A DNA stretch of 50,678 nt from Nitrosomonas sp. (lineage in GTDB: Bacteria; Pseudomonadota; Gammaproteobacteria; Burkholderiales; Nitrosomonadaceae): the NCBI GenBank assembly GCA_021582655.1, contig CP091135.1:2085843-2136520 (forward strand), written 5' to 3'. Shown here piece after piece: positions 10,191 through 21,542 of this stretch. The position numbers and the translations under genes were made by a program. Below the pieces are notes generated by a model that was given only the letters and a program-made list of their open reading frames with translations, did not search any database and was not told the DNA's origin. Positions within the stretch are counted from its first letter, which is position 1. Every line of letters begins with the position of its first letter.

Positions 10191-11167
10191 TCGATTACCA
10201 GTAACGGCTTGACGCCAAGCTGTTGACTGATCGCTCCCACATCCATTTTGGCGACGATTTGATTCGGATAAGGGCCTGCTTGAATTTTATATAACCCGTT
10301 GTTTTTCGAAATACTGATCGTATCTTTGATATCAGGAAGTTTTTTTTGCGCTTGCGCCAGAAAATTGCGCGCATTGTCAGAAGAACCGAATGCAGCAAGC
10401 TGTAAATACACCGGCTTTACTTCCGCATCGCTCACGAACGGTGCGGATCGCAATGGTGGTACTTTAGGACTTGCATGCGCCGCTATCGCAGCCCCTTCCG
10501 GCAGAATGCTTTCCACTTCGACGCGGCCGCTGCCATTTGCAATAATCCCTAATTTATAGGCAGCCGTATAAGACAAGTCAATCAACCGGTCGGATAAAAA
10601 AGGGCCGCGATCGTTGAGCCGCACCACCACCGAGTTGCCGTTGTCGAGATTGGTAACCCGCACGTAACTCGGCAGCGGCAAAGTCGGGTGAGCCGCCGTC
10701 ATAGCATACATGTCGTACACTTCACCTGAGGCGGTGTTGCTGCCGTGATAACGCCGCCCATACCAAGTCGCAACGCCGCGACGCTTATACGGCTTCAATG
10801 CCGTCATCGGCGTATATTGCTTCCCCAGCGCGACATACGGTTGCATATTCGCCGGGCGCAACAACTCATGCTTCGGCTCCGCATCGGGAATTAAATGTAA
10901 ATCGGCCGGCGGATTATCGTCCGGTCCGTCATCAAGATAATAACCGCCACCGTTCTTGGAATTCAAAGCGATATTATTTTTGGCTGCTTTGATTTTTTTT
11001 ACAGCGGTTTTATCCGCTTTCTGCCCGACAGTATGCTGATTGTGTTGTTGCGGAATACTGCTGCAAGCGGTCATCAACCCGGCAGTCAATATAATGGTGA
11101 AGATCGTCATCGCATTAGCCGGAACGAGTTTTCCGGCTTTCAAACAAGTGAAGCAAGTCTCTATCAT
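10187..11167 (-). CDS. rlpA: septal ring lytic transglycosylase / lipoprotein RlpA
   Basis: A 326-residue outer-membrane lipoprotein: hydrophobic leader and lipobox LMTACSS (Cys near residue 35), a double-psi beta-barrel domain in the middle (GVATWYGRRYHG, TASGEVYDMYAMTAAHPTLP, VRLNDRGPF) and a C-terminal SPOR domain that binds denuded peptidoglycan (PVYLQLAAFGSSDNA). RlpA cleaves glycan strands lacking stem peptides in several bacteria and localises to the septum. It is the last gene of the cell-shape operon; its start overlaps the rodA stop. The stop codon lies within the terminal repeat of a MITE-like element. Confidence 0.92.
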   Translation of the reverse strand: MIETCFTCLKAGKLVPANAMTIFTIILTAGLMTACSSIPQQHNQHTVGQKADKTAVKKIKAAKNNIALNSKNGGGYYLDDGPDDNPPADLHLIPDAEPKHELLRPANMQPYVALGKQYTPMTALKPYKRRGVATWYGRRYHGSNTASGEVYDMYAMTAAHPTLPLPSYVRVTNLDNGNSVVVRLNDRGPFLSDRLIDLSYTAAYKLGIIANGSGRVEVESILPEGAAIAAHASPKVPPLRSAPFVSDAEVKPVYLQLAAFGSSDNARNFLAQAQKKLPDIKDTISISKNNGLYKIQAGPYPNQIVAKMDVGAISQQLGVKPLLVID

Positions 11168-12273
11168 GTTTTTACAAGTTTGGGATGTGTTTGAATACTC
11201 ATTAAAATACCAAAACCAAGCAACATTGTCACCATGGATGTGCCGCCATAACTGATCAAAGGCAGCGGAACACCGACCACCGGAAGGATACCACTAACCA
11301 TGCCCATGTTAACGAAGATATACGTGCAAAAAGTCAGTGTAATCGATCCGGCGATCAGGCGTGTAAACTGTGTCGACGCATGCGCGGTAATGAACATGCA
11401 GCGTCCGATTACCAATAAATACAGCAATAACAGAAAGGTATTTCCGATTAATCCGAATTCCTCGGAAAAAACAGCGAAAATGAAATCGGTACTTTGCTCC
11501 GGCAAAAAATCCAATTGCGCCTGGGTTCCGTTTTGCCAGCCTTTCCCGACCACCCCCCCGGAACCAATGGCGATAGAGGATTGGATAGTATGGTATCCGG
11601 AACCCAAGGGGTCTTGTGTAGGATCCCATAATGTCATGATGCGCTGCCGCTGATAATCGTGCAGCATCGCCCAAATCATTGGCATGCTGGCTGCAGCCGC
11701 TACCGTCAATCCAATGATAATGCGCCACGATAATCCCGCCAGAAACAGCACGAAAAACCCGCTTGCGGCAATCAAGATCGCAGTACCCAGATCCGGCTGC
11801 CGAAGAATCAGCAGCACCGGGATCATCAATATGATCGTGGCGCCGAAGTAATCCCGCAACCGCAACGTAATTTCATGTTTATCGAAGTACCATGCCATCA
11901 TTAGCGGTATCGCGATTTTCATCAATTCAGACGGTTGTATGCGCGTCACTCCGATATTCAGCCACCGGCGGGCGCCGTTGTTGATTTCACCGAATAGCGC
12001 GACACCGATAAGAAGTGCCAAACCGGCCAGATACATCGGCAATGCCAGCCGCTTGATTTGTTGCAAGGGAATATTGGCGACCAACCACATGATTACCAGT
12101 GCAATCAGCATATTGATAATTTGATTGCCAACCCGGGTGATGTTGGCATTCGTGGCGCTATACAGCGCCAGTAATCCGATCGCCATCAAAGCGAGCAAAG
12201 CAATCAGCAGAAAGCTATCGATATAGCGGGTCAAATAGTGCCAGATTTTCTTAACGTCGAGCGTGTATTGCAT
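11164..12273 (-). CDS. rodA: rod-shape peptidoglycan polymerase RodA
   Basis: A 369-residue SEDS-family integral membrane glycosyltransferase that polymerises lipid II in the elongasome together with PBP2. About ten membrane segments; family motifs include INNGARRWLNIG, RIQPSELMKIA, KQPDLGT-like RQPDLGTAILI, GSGGVVGKGWQNGTQAQLDFLPEQSTDFIFAVFSEE split over neighbouring loops, and LPLISYGGTSM at the C-terminus. The start MQYTLDVKK at 12273 gives the normal length; 27 more upstream codons are open but have no family counterpart. Order mrdA-rodA-rlpA is typical. Confidence 0.93.
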   Translation of the reverse strand: MQYTLDVKKIWHYLTRYIDSFLLIALLALMAIGLLALYSATNANITRVGNQIINMLIALVIMWLVANIPLQQIKRLALPMYLAGLALLIGVALFGEINNGARRWLNIGVTRIQPSELMKIAIPLMMAWYFDKHEITLRLRDYFGATIILMIPVLLILRQPDLGTAILIAASGFFVLFLAGLSWRIIIGLTVAAAASMPMIWAMLHDYQRQRIMTLWDPTQDPLGSGYHTIQSSIAIGSGGVVGKGWQNGTQAQLDFLPEQSTDFIFAVFSEEFGLIGNTFLLLLYLLVIGRCMFITAHASTQFTRLIAGSITLTFCTYIFVNMGMVSGILPVVGVPLPLISYGGTSMVTMLLGFGILMSIQTHPKLVKT

Positions 12274-12401
12274 GGATAACGTTGGATTTTGCAAAAACAT
12301 TGTCAGCATCTTGTGCGGTCGCCATGGCGCCAGCAACAGACTCAGAATGCCCATTCATCATGCATAGATGGCATTTTTCCCAAATACGCTTCAACAATCG
12401 A

Positions 12402-14321
12402 TCAAAGATGATCACGCGCACGATCTTCGCCGGCATCGTAAAACGCGAGCGCTGTTCCGGCTTCATCCGGTTGTTCACCCAACAGATAGTAATCGAACAC
12501 TTGCCGGGCGATCGGTGCCGCGGTTGAGCCGCCGGTACCGGTATTTTCAACCAAAATCGCCAGTGCGATCTTAGGAGCTTCTGCCGGCGCGTAAGCAATG
12601 AACATGGCATGATCCCGATGGCGCTCGTTGATCGCCTTTTCGTTGTACCGTTCCCCCTGTTTGATCGCGATGACTTGCGAGGTACCGGTTTTCCCGGCGA
12701 AAGTATATGCCGCGTTGGCACCGGCTTTAGCAGCCGTTCCGCCGGGACGGGTCACGTCGATTAACGCATTCTTGACGACCTCAAGATTCTTGGATTTGAA
12801 ATTCAAGGTATACAATAATTTCGACGGGATACTCTCGATATCGCCGGTTTGACTGTTCTGAATCTGTTTAACAAAACGCGGCTGATAAGCCTTGCCGTTG
12901 TTAGCAATAATCATCGTCGCGAAAGCGAGCTGCAACGGTGTGGCCAGATTATACCCTTGGCCGATGGAAACCGAGATGGTATCGCCGGCAAACCATTTTT
13001 GCTTGTGCTGTGCCATTTTCCAAACGGACGACGGTAATAATCCGGATGCCTCCCCGCCGATATCAATGCCGGTTTTCTTACCCAAACCGAATTGTCCGAC
13101 GAAGCTGTGGATATTGTCTATGCCGAGATCGTTGGCCAGGCTGTAGTAGTAGGTATCGCAGGAAACGACAAGGGATTTATGCAAATCGACCCGTCCATGC
13201 CCCCCCGGCTTCCAATCGCGAAAACGCCGCTCAACACCTGGCAACGAGAAATATCCCGGATCGTACATACTATATTCGGGAGTACGCTTACCTAATTCGA
13301 GTGCCGCTAATGCCATGAACGGCTTAAATGTCGATCCGGGCGGATAAACGCCGCGCAAAGCACGGTTGTTCAAAGGACGGTCGATTGAATGGTTGAGCAA
13401 GTTCCAGTTTTCCTGATCGATACCACCGATAAAAAGGTTGTTGTCATAGCCGGGCTTGCTGATAAAAGCCAGTACCTCCCCGTTATCGGGATCCAGCGCG
13501 ACCAGTGCGCCGCGACGCTCGCCGAAAGCTTTTTCCGCAACTTCCTGCAAACCGAGATCCAACGAAAGTATCAGATTATCGCCCGGAATTGGTGGCGTCC
13601 GTGACAAAACACGTATCGATCGTCCTGCAGCGTCGGTTTCCACTTCCTCGAATCCGGTGATGCCATGCAATTGCTTTTCATAACTTTGTTCCAAACCGAT
13701 CTTGCCGATATGCTGCGAGCCGCGATAATTGTGCAGTTCGTCATTACGTTCCAACAGTTCCAGATCCTGATCGTTGATCCGACTGATGTAACCGACCACA
13801 TGCGACACGATTTCTTTTTCCGGGTACTGGCGAAAAACACGTGCTTTGATCTCCACCCCCGGAAACCGATAACGATTGACGGCGAATGCCGCAATTTCTG
13901 TATCGGTCAAGCGGCTGCGTATCGGCAGGCTTTTAAACCGCTTGCTCTCCTTCAGTAGCTTTTTGAAGCGCTGGCGATCGATCGGCGTGATTTCAATGAC
14001 TGTGGCCAGCTCGTTTATCGTTGCCTCGAGGTCTTTGATTCTGCTTGGAACAACTTCCAACGTATAAGCTGAATAATTTTGCGCCAGCGGCTTCCCGTGA
14101 CGATCGAGAATCAGTCCGCGATTGGGAACCAACGGTAAAATGGAAATTCTGTTCGCTTCCGCCAGCGTCAGATAATGCTCTTGCTGAACGACTTGTAAAA
14201 AATAAAACCGTGCGTAAAGAATCGCGAATAAAAACAGCACAAAACCGCCGCTAACGAGCAATCGGGTACGGAATTTGGACAGTTCGGTAAAATGATTACG
14301 TAATTCAACCGGTTGCTTCAT
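12402..14321 (-). CDS. mrdA: penicillin-binding protein 2 (elongation transpeptidase)
   Basis: A 639-residue class B PBP: short cytoplasmic N-terminus, one membrane anchor (LVSGGFVLFLFAILYARFYF, about residues 20-40), dimerisation domain, then the transpeptidase domain with the active-site PPGSTFKPF (Ser near residue 329), a central SCD element (SxN equivalent) and GKTGTSQ near residue 542. It crosslinks side-wall peptidoglycan with RodA. The ATG at 14321 overlaps the mreD stop (ATGA); the upstream part of the open frame is mreD coding sequence in another phase. The C-terminal tail is short and polar. Confidence 0.94.
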   Translation of the reverse strand: MKQPVELRNHFTELSKFRTRLLVSGGFVLFLFAILYARFYFLQVVQQEHYLTLAEANRISILPLVPNRGLILDRHGKPLAQNYSAYTLEVVPSRIKDLEATINELATVIEITPIDRQRFKKLLKESKRFKSLPIRSRLTDTEIAAFAVNRYRFPGVEIKARVFRQYPEKEIVSHVVGYISRINDQDLELLERNDELHNYRGSQHIGKIGLEQSYEKQLHGITGFEEVETDAAGRSIRVLSRTPPIPGDNLILSLDLGLQEVAEKAFGERRGALVALDPDNGEVLAFISKPGYDNNLFIGGIDQENWNLLNHSIDRPLNNRALRGVYPPGSTFKPFMALAALELGKRTPEYSMYDPGYFSLPGVERRFRDWKPGGHGRVDLHKSLVVSCDTYYYSLANDLGIDNIHSFVGQFGLGKKTGIDIGGEASGLLPSSVWKMAQHKQKWFAGDTISVSIGQGYNLATPLQLAFATMIIANNGKAYQPRFVKQIQNSQTGDIESIPSKLLYTLNFKSKNLEVVKNALIDVTRPGGTAAKAGANAAYTFAGKTGTSQVIAIKQGERYNEKAINERHRDHAMFIAYAPAEAPKIALAILVENTGTGGSTAAPIARQVFDYYLLGEQPDEAGTALAFYDAGEDRARDHL

Positions 14322-14821
14322 AGCACATCGGGGTCCGCTTTGGGTTTTTGCAGCGTTGTGAGCATAACCGAAGCAGGCACCCAGAGTAATGCGCCGGTCA
14401 CCGTCGCGAGGAAATAATGCCATTCAGGCGACGGAGAACCGGTGGAAATTGCGATCAGAACCATAACCGTTTGCATCATGAACAGTATCAAGCCGATTTG
14501 AGGCGCTTGCCGGACGGCATTAAACAAGCGCAATCTGCGGCCAAACACACTGGTCAGATAAACAATGACACAGTAAGCCAACGCATGCTGCCCCAAAATA
14601 CCGGCATCGCCCACATCCATCATCAGTCCTAAAAAAAATGCGATCAGCATCCCGATTTTATACGGATGATTGACATTCCAATACGCGAGCGCAATGGCAA
14701 CAAAATCGGGCCGCAGCACCAAAAAATCACCCTGCAACGGCATCAAATTGAGAATCAGCGCCGCTACCAGACTGACGGCGATTACCCAGTTATTGGCGGG
14801 AACGTAAACATCCTGTGTCAA
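14318..14821 (-). CDS. mreD: rod shape-determining protein MreD, probable TTG start
   Basis: A small, very hydrophobic inner-membrane protein with about five membrane segments, part of the MreBCD complex. I place the start at TTG 14821-14819 (LTQDVYVPANNW), since AAGGAAG lies four to five bases upstream and the length of 167 residues is normal. The only ATG further upstream (14917) lies inside a MITE-like repeat and would add an unrelated basic N-terminus. The stop overlaps the mrdA start. The repeat between mreC and mreD probably separates their translation. Confidence 0.85.
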   Translation of the reverse strand: MTQDVYVPANNWVIAVSLVAALILNLMPLQGDFLVLRPDFVAIALAYWNVNHPYKIGMLIAFFLGLMMDVGDAGILGQHALAYCVIVYLTSVFGRRLRLFNAVRQAPQIGLILFMMQTVMVLIAISTGSPSPEWHYFLATVTGALLWVPASVMLTTLQKPKADPDVL

Positions 14822-14849
14822 ATAATCTTCCTTTGTTGAATGACTTAGG

Positions 14850-15002
14850 TTAAGGAAACACTGATTAATGGCTGTACAAACGCATCGCTTCACTGCGAGG
14901 GTGATTCGCTTCTCCACCTATCTTATTGATAGATCTCAGTTGCTGTGTTCCGTGCGCCTCGCGCTTCATTCCATGCACCGAATCAATCAGCGCCTCCCTT
15001 GT
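14850..15002 (+). repeat. MITE-like repeat, copy 2, between mreC and mreD
   Basis: The left end TTAAGGAAACACTGATTAAT (14850-14869) is intact; the right end is a degenerate inverted copy that overlaps the last codons of mreC and contains its TGA stop (14987-14989 on the other strand). The core has CTATCTTATTGATAG and TGCTGTGTTCCGTGCGCCTC, shared with the other copies. Total about 150 bp. Confidence 0.8.
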
Positions 15003-15868
15003 GCAGGCTCGCCAAGCTCGTTGAGTGCCGCAGGTACCAAAGGCAACACCAATACTTGCTTATTCCGATCCACCCCCGCCACCGGGGTACTGATGATCAA
15101 CGCGAAATCCCCTCCGCTATCCTGTTCGATCCGTTGTACGACGGCCACCGGAATGCCCGACGGATAAACACCGCCGATTCCGGAGGTGACCAATAAATCA
15201 TCACGTTGAATGTCAGTGTTCATGGATAAAAATCGTAACGCCAGTTCATCATTTTTACCGGTCCCGGTTACGATGGATCGGATGTTGTTGCGTAAAACCT
15301 GCACCGGTACCGAATGATCCTTGTCCGTCAACAAGGTAACTTCGGACCACCAAGGATATAATTGCGTCACCTGTCCGACAATTCCCTTATCGTCAATAAC
15401 CGCCTGCCCCAATTGAATATCATGATAACTCCCCTTATTCAAAGTAATTTTGCGGTTGAAAGGATCACGGGGCGTGTACAGAATTTCAGCCAGAATCACG
15501 TTGGCACCAGTCTGTAATTGATTTTTTTCCACCGCGCCCAGCAAATTGCGCAAATGCCTGTTCTCAGCCTCCAGTGCGTGCAAGGTCAACAATTGCGCTT
15601 TATTTTCCAGATAAAGCTGCCTGAGTTTTTCATTTTCCTCCATCCAATAGAAGCTGGCGATGAATTCCTCGATCCGGTCGTAAATATCCGCCGGAAAATA
15701 AGCGATTTGCTGCAGCGGAAATATCATGACACCGATGGCTTGGCGCAGATTCGGAAAATACTTGAAGCGCGTATCTTCCGCAATCAAAAGGCAGGAGAGT
15801 AAAGCAAAAACCAGAAATCGGGCAAATGGGCCCGGGCTATGCCTGAAAAACTGAGGCGTTGTTTCCAT
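14987..15868 (-). CDS. mreC: rod shape-determining protein MreC
   Basis: A 293-residue bitopic inner-membrane protein: short cytoplasmic N-terminus, a membrane helix (FLVFALLSCLLIA, about residues 18-30), a coiled coil (FYWMEENEKLRQLYLENKAQ and following, about 70-110) and the beta-barrel periplasmic domain with RDPFNRKITLNKG and TSGIGGVYPSGIPV. It links MreB to PBP2. The last residues (GEPAQGRR) and the stop run into the terminal repeat of the adjacent MITE-like element, so the original C-terminus may have differed. Confidence 0.92.
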   Translation of the reverse strand: METTPQFFRHSPGPFARFLVFALLSCLLIAEDTRFKYFPNLRQAIGVMIFPLQQIAYFPADIYDRIEEFIASFYWMEENEKLRQLYLENKAQLLTLHALEAENRHLRNLLGAVEKNQLQTGANVILAEILYTPRDPFNRKITLNKGSYHDIQLGQAVIDDKGIVGQVTQLYPWWSEVTLLTDKDHSVPVQVLRNNIRSIVTGTGKNDELALRFLSMNTDIQRDDLLVTSGIGGVYPSGIPVAVVQRIEQDSGGDFALIISTPVAGVDRNKQVLVLPLVPAALNELGEPAQGRR

Positions 15869-15932
15869 GACGCTCCGCTTAAGAACCGCTTTATTTTCGC
15901 GCCATGCGACTCAAAATATCGGGTACGACCAC

Positions 15933-17009
<1,077 letters not shown>

Positions 17010-17122
17010 TTAAAAATTGAGAAGAAAGCGAATGATAAATAAAACCATCAAAAAATAATACGCCTGACAAACTGCGGCATGATACCCTAATATGTATTTG
17101 AAGATAAGATTGCTCACTCATA

Positions 17123-17410
17123 ATGACTCTAACCATAAGTGATGTAAAGCGAATTGCCGATCTGGCCTATATCGAAATCGACGACCGGGAAGCGCAAGAA
17201 ACACTGCAACAACTGACCGGTATCTTTACTCTGATCGAATCGATGCAAGCGGTCGATACCGCATCCGTTGAGCCGATGTCGCATGCTCAAAGCGTCACGC
17301 AACGCTTGCGTGACGATGCGGTTACCGAAACCGTCGACCGGGCGTTGTATCAGTCGATCGCACCGCAAGTCGAAGCCGGGCTTTATCTGGTACCGCAAGT
17401 CATCGAATAA
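17123..17410 (+). CDS. gatC: Asp/Glu-tRNA amidotransferase subunit C
   Basis: A 95-residue protein with the GatC pattern: N-terminal [16 protein letters not shown], central [16 protein letters not shown], then VEPMSHA and LRDDAVTE. GatC stabilises the GatAB amidotransferase that makes Asn-tRNA or Gln-tRNA from mischarged tRNA. First gene of gatCAB, followed by gatA after 34 bases. Confidence 0.95.
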   Translation: MTLTISDVKRIADLAYIEIDDREAQETLQQLTGIFTLIESMQAVDTASVEPMSHAQSVTQRLRDDAVTETVDRALYQSIAPQVEAGLYLVPQVIE

Positions 17411-17444
17411 AATTTACCTTGATCACTCATCCGCATCGCATTCC

Positions 17445-18893
17445 ATGTTTAACACCAGCCTTAAACAGCTTTCTACCCAGCTTGCCGAAAAAAAGATTTC
17501 CAGCATCGAGCTGACAACCGAATTTCTCAAGCGCATCAAACAATCGAATCCGGAGTACAACGCCTTCGTCACCGTCAACGAAGATATCAGCCTGGCACAA
17601 GCCAAAGCCGCCGATCAAATGATCGCCGCCGGCAACGCGCAACCGTTGACCGGCATTCCGATTGCGCAAAAGGATATTTTTTGCGCCAAAGGCTGGCTGA
17701 CCACATGCGGTTCCAAAATGCTGGCGAATTTCGTATCGCCCTACGATGCCGGTGTCATCGAGCGCTTCAATCAAGCGGGTGCGGTCAACATCGGCAAGAC
17801 CAACATGGATGAATTCGCGATGGGTTCGAGCAACGAGACCTCATACTACGGCATCGTCAAGAATCCGTGGGATACCGCTGCCGTGCCCGGCGGTAGTTCG
17901 GGCGGTGCGGCGTGCGCGGTGGCGGCGCGCCTGGCGCCCGCGGCGACCGGCACCGACACCGGTGGATCGATTCGTCAGCCTGCCGCCTTGTGCGGTATTT
18001 CCGGTATCAAACCGACCTACGGTTTGGTGTCGCGCTACGGCATGATCGCGTTCGCATCGAGTTTGGATCAAGGCGGCCCGATGGCCAAATCGGCAGAGGA
18101 TCTGGCGTTGCTGTTGAATGTCATGGTCGGATTCGATCCGCGCGACTCCACCAGCTTGCAACGCGAAGCCGAAGATTACGCACGCGATCTGGAAAAACCG
18201 CTTGCCGGTCTTCGCATCGGCTTGCCGAAGGAATATTTCGCCGAGGGCATGAGCAGCGATGTCGCCCGGGCCATCGAGGCGGCGCTGAACGAATACCGCA
18301 AATTGGGTGCGCAAACGGTCGATGTGTCATTGCCCAATGCATCTCTGTCAATCCCGGTTTATTATGTGCTGGCACCCGCCGAAGCCTCGAGCAACTTGTC
18401 CCGTTTCGACGGCGTGCGCTACGGCCATCGCGCCGCATCGTATACCGATCTGGCCGACATGTATCGCAAATCACGCGCACAAGGTTTCGGTGCCGAAGTC
18501 AAGCGGCGCATCTTGATCGGTACTTACGTGTTGTCGCATGGTTATTACGATGCGTACTACCTCAAAGCGCAAAAACTGCGCCGTCTGATCGCGCAAGACT
18601 TCGCACAAGCGTATGAACAATGTGATGTGATCATGGGACCGACGACGCCGACCGTGGCCTTCAATCTCGGCGAAAAAAGCGGCGATCCGATCCAAATGTA
18701 TTTGTCGGACATATACACCAGTGCGGCCAATCTGACCGGCATGCCGGCGATGTCGATTCCGATCGGCTTCGGCGATAAAAATCGTCCGATCGGGCTGCAC
18801 ATCATCGGTAATTATTTCAAGGAAGCGCAAATGCTGAATGTCGCGCACCAATATCAACAGGTCACCGACTGGCACTTGCGCTCACCCGTTTAA
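17445..18893 (+). CDS. gatA: Asp/Glu-tRNA amidotransferase subunit A
   Basis: A 482-residue amidase-signature enzyme that releases ammonia from glutamine for transamidation. The catalytic Ser-cisSer-Lys triad is visible: Lys in [11 protein letters not shown], the serines in [14 protein letters not shown] and in [14 protein letters not shown]. The start MFNTSLKQL at 17445 gives the usual length; the longer open frame upstream lies over gatC in another phase. The spacing to gatB is short (30 bases). Confidence 0.96.
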   Translation: MFNTSLKQLSTQLAEKKISSIELTTEFLKRIKQSNPEYNAFVTVNEDISLAQAKAADQMIAAGNAQPLTGIPIAQKDIFCAKGWLTTCGSKMLANFVSPYDAGVIERFNQAGAVNIGKTNMDEFAMGSSNETSYYGIVKNPWDTAAVPGGSSGGAACAVAARLAPAATGTDTGGSIRQPAALCGISGIKPTYGLVSRYGMIAFASSLDQGGPMAKSAEDLALLLNVMVGFDPRDSTSLQREAEDYARDLEKPLAGLRIGLPKEYFAEGMSSDVARAIEAALNEYRKLGAQTVDVSLPNASLSIPVYYVLAPAEASSNLSRFDGVRYGHRAASYTDLADMYRKSRAQGFGAEVKRRILIGTYVLSHGYYDAYYLKAQKLRRLIAQDFAQAYEQCDVIMGPTTPTVAFNLGEKSGDPIQMYLSDIYTSAANLTGMPAMSIPIGFGDKNRPIGLHIIGNYFKEAQMLNVAHQYQQVTDWHLRSPV

Positions 18894-18923
18894 CTCAATC
18901 CTGAATCGTCCGGAACCATCATC

Positions 18924-20363
18924 ATGCAGTGGGAAATTGTCATCGGTCTTGAAGTACACACGCAACTGTCGACGCAGTCCAAAATTTTCTCCGGTGCCGC
19001 TACCGCCTACGGCGCGCCGCCGAACACGCAAGCTTGCGTGATCGACTTGGCATTGCCGGGCGTATTGCCGGTATTGAACCAAGGCGCAGTCGAGCGCGCG
19101 ATCAAGTTTGGCTTGTCAGTCGGCGCAAAAATCAATTCGCCGTCGATTTTCGCACGCAAAAATTATTTTTATCCTGATTTGCCGAAAGGCTATCAGATCA
19201 GTCAATACGAATCACCGGTAGTGCAGGGCGGCAGCATAACCATTCAAGTCGACGGAACCGAGAAAACCGTCCGCTTGACGCGCGCACATTTAGAAGAGGA
19301 CGCCGGCAAGTCGCTGCACGAGGATTTCCACGGCATGAGCGGCATCGACCTGAACCGCGCCGGAACGCCGCTGCTCGAAATCGTTTCTGAGCCGGATATG
19401 CGCAGCAGCGCCGAAGCAGTGGCGTACGCCAAAACCTTGCATGGTTTGGTACGCTGGATCGGCATCTGCGACGGCAACATGCAAGAAGGCTCGTTCCGTT
19501 GCGACGCCAATGTATCGGTTCGTCCGCTGGGTACGGACAAGCTTGGTACGCGCTGCGAAATCAAGAATTTGAACTCGTTCCGTTTCCTGGAAAAAGCCAT
19601 CGATTACGAAGCCAGGCGGCAAATCGAAATTTTGGAAGACGGCGGCACCATTCGGCAAGAAACCCGGCTCTACGACGCCAACAAAGACGAAACGCGCACC
19701 ATGCGCAGCAAGGAAGACGCCAACGATTACCGCTACTTCCCCGATCCGGATTTGCTGCCGCTGGAAATTTCCGCCCGCTGGATCGATCAAATCCGCTCAG
19801 CGTTGCCGGAATTGCCGCAAGCCCGATGCAACCGCTATATCACCGGGTTTGCTTTGCCCGCTTACGACGCTTCGGTACTCACCGCATCCCGGGAAACCGC
19901 GGATTATTTCGAAGCCATGGCCCAAGAACTGCCAGAGCACGCCAAATTATGTGCCAACTGGATCATGGGCGACGTCAACGGCCAGCTGAACAAAGACGGC
20001 ATCGACATCGGCGATTGTCCGGTTTCCCCCGCACAACTCGCCGCACTGCTAAAACGCATCAACGACGGCACCATCTCCGGCAAAGCGGCGAAAACGGTTT
20101 TCGACAGCATGTGGCAAGGCGAGCTGGATAGAAACGCCGACGCCATCATCGAAGCCAAGGGACTCAAACAAATCTCCGACGACAGCGCCATCGAAAAAAT
20201 CGTCGACCAAGTCCTCGCCGCCAATGCGCAACAAGTCGCCGATTACCGCAGCGGCAAGGAAAAAGCGTTCAACTCGCTCATCGGACAAATCATGAAAGCC
20301 ACGCAAGGCAAAGCCAATCCGGCACAGGTGAACGCAATACTGAAAAAAAAATTGGATCAATAA
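18924..20363 (+). CDS. gatB: Asp/Glu-tRNA amidotransferase subunit B
   Basis: A 479-residue protein with the GatB catalytic/kinase domain ([15 protein letters not shown] at the N-terminus, SRKNYF-like [26 protein letters not shown]) and the C-terminal YqeY-like tRNA-binding domain ending in [13 protein letters not shown]. It phosphorylates and amidates the mischarged aminoacyl-tRNA. Last gene of gatCAB; the typical trio is complete. Confidence 0.96.
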   Translation: MQWEIVIGLEVHTQLSTQSKIFSGAATAYGAPPNTQACVIDLALPGVLPVLNQGAVERAIKFGLSVGAKINSPSIFARKNYFYPDLPKGYQISQYESPVVQGGSITIQVDGTEKTVRLTRAHLEEDAGKSLHEDFHGMSGIDLNRAGTPLLEIVSEPDMRSSAEAVAYAKTLHGLVRWIGICDGNMQEGSFRCDANVSVRPLGTDKLGTRCEIKNLNSFRFLEKAIDYEARRQIEILEDGGTIRQETRLYDANKDETRTMRSKEDANDYRYFPDPDLLPLEISARWIDQIRSALPELPQARCNRYITGFALPAYDASVLTASRETADYFEAMAQELPEHAKLCANWIMGDVNGQLNKDGIDIGDCPVSPAQLAALLKRINDGTISGKAAKTVFDSMWQGELDRNADAIIEAKGLKQISDDSAIEKIVDQVLAANAQQVADYRSGKEKAFNSLIGQIMKATQGKANPAQVNAILKKKLDQ

Positions 20364-20738
20364 TTATCTGAATTCAACGAGGCGACACACGCCGTTTTTT
20401 GTGAACGGCGGATTTGTGATGGCCAACAAAAACCGGTCGTAAAACCACTTTTCACGCGCACAATTCATTCAGAATATTTTCTTGAGATTCAGTCTGGGCT
20501 GCACAGTAGCAAAAAATGTAATCGCACATTTATTGGCAAATCGAATGTGTTCTATACCCTCCGGCACCGCCTAACACCATTGCGATATTCTCGTCAGGAT
20601 CATTTCGCGTTACTCCTGCCGCCCTGCATTTCAACTATATTCATCACCCGCACAACAATGCAATATCAATGCTTTTTCTCAGCAATTGCCACCGTACCCT
20701 ACAAGAGCATCATGCCTGAAAATACCTGACTCACAATT
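20364..20738. other. gene-free stretch after gatB
   Basis: No gene is supported. A weak inverted repeat CGCCGTT/AACGGCG near 20389-20411 follows gatB but lacks a T run. The rest has no feature that I recognise until the paired operators upstream of the tautomerase gene. Confidence 0.4.
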
Positions 20739-20757
20739 AACTTGCAAAACACAAGTC
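20739..20757. promoter_or_regulatory. HxlR-type operator 1 (ACTTG-N7-CAAGT)
   Basis: ACTTG and CAAGT separated by seven bases, about 80 bases upstream of the tautomerase start. The same inverted repeat recurs at 20774-20796, 23744-23766 and 23779-23795, around the other genes of this block and the HxlR-type regulator gene itself. Confidence 0.6.
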
Positions 20758-20773
20758 ATATGGCTATACTTTT

Positions 20774-20796
20774 CTAACTTGCTTTATGCAAGTTAG
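20774..20796. promoter_or_regulatory. HxlR-type operator 2
   Basis: Inverted repeat with 9-bp arms CTAACTTGC / GCAAGTTAG around TTTAT, 42 bases upstream of the tautomerase start; same ACTTG-N7-CAAGT core as the other three sites. Confidence 0.65.
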
Positions 20797-20837
20797 AAAA
20801 ACAAAGTAAGTACCAATTACCTTACAGGAGAAATATC

Positions 20838-21317
20838 ATGCCATTATGGAAAATTTATCACCCGGCCAATGCATTTAGCAGTGAAGATAAAAAAAATCTC
20901 TCCGGGCGAATCACGGGGTTATATGCAAGTGTTCCCATTCCCAAATTCTATGTGGTAACCATTTTTCAAGAAATTGACCAGGATTCTTGTTTTGTCGGTG
21001 GTGAATCACACCAAAAATTTATCCGGTTTAAGATCGACCAGATTGCCAGAACATTACCAGGCCCGGTCATTAGGGAATGGTGGGTTAAGAAAATAGACGA
21101 GATTATTGCCCCTTACGTAAAGGACAGAGGGTATGACTGGGAGGTTTCGATTGACGAAACACCTTTCGATCTTTGGTCTTTGCAGGGTGAGATCCCTCCT
21201 CCCTTTGAATCGTTAGCCGAAAAACGTTGGGTTAAAGAAAACAAAGCAGGCCCCTATACTTTGGCGGAGAAATTACCGGTTAATTTCGTTCTTGCGCCGG
21301 GAATCTCGGACCGGTAG
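20838..21317 (+). CDS. tautomerase-like protein
   Basis: A 159-residue protein beginning MPLWKIYHPANAFSS, with the Pro-1 N-terminus and the pattern (TGLYASVPIPKFYVVTIFQE, GGESHQKFIRF) of the fungal/bacterial Tautomerase_3 family within the 4-oxalocrotonate tautomerase superfamily. Pro-2 of the open frame would become the catalytic Pro-1 after removal of Met. A ribosome-binding site (ACAGGAG) precedes the ATG. Two operator palindromes lie upstream, so it is probably controlled by the HxlR-type regulator at 23824. Substrate unknown; a role in a small aldehyde/xenobiotic detoxification module is inferred from its neighbours. Confidence 0.75.
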   Translation: MPLWKIYHPANAFSSEDKKNLSGRITGLYASVPIPKFYVVTIFQEIDQDSCFVGGESHQKFIRFKIDQIARTLPGPVIREWWVKKIDEIIAPYVKDRGYDWEVSIDETPFDLWSLQGEIPPPFESLAEKRWVKENKAGPYTLAEKLPVNFVLAPGISDR

Positions 21318-21392
21318 GTTGCGGTCTGGCCGACCTCAACCGTAGTCGCCCGATTTCCCCGTTCCCGGGAAGCGGCAGTTTAAACAAACCGC

Positions 21393-21406
21393 TGAAAACG
21401 TTTTCA
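21393..21406. promoter_or_regulatory. palindrome TGAAAACGTTTTCA
   Basis: A perfect 14-bp palindrome with a central CG, 136 bases upstream of the aldehyde dehydrogenase; this shape is common among LacI-family operators. A similar imperfect element (TGAAGATCGTTTTCA) is at 21453-21467. No LacI-type gene is in the window, so the call is tentative. Confidence 0.35.
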
Positions 21407-21542
21407 CAGCAGTTAAAGGAAAACAAACACAACCAATAAAACCCAATAGCAATGAAGATCGTTTTCAGCGGCCGATCACGAATTGCATCAGCAGCAAAGA
21501 CAGACTCATATTTCGTTGTTCACTCAAACCGCGGAGGATGTA

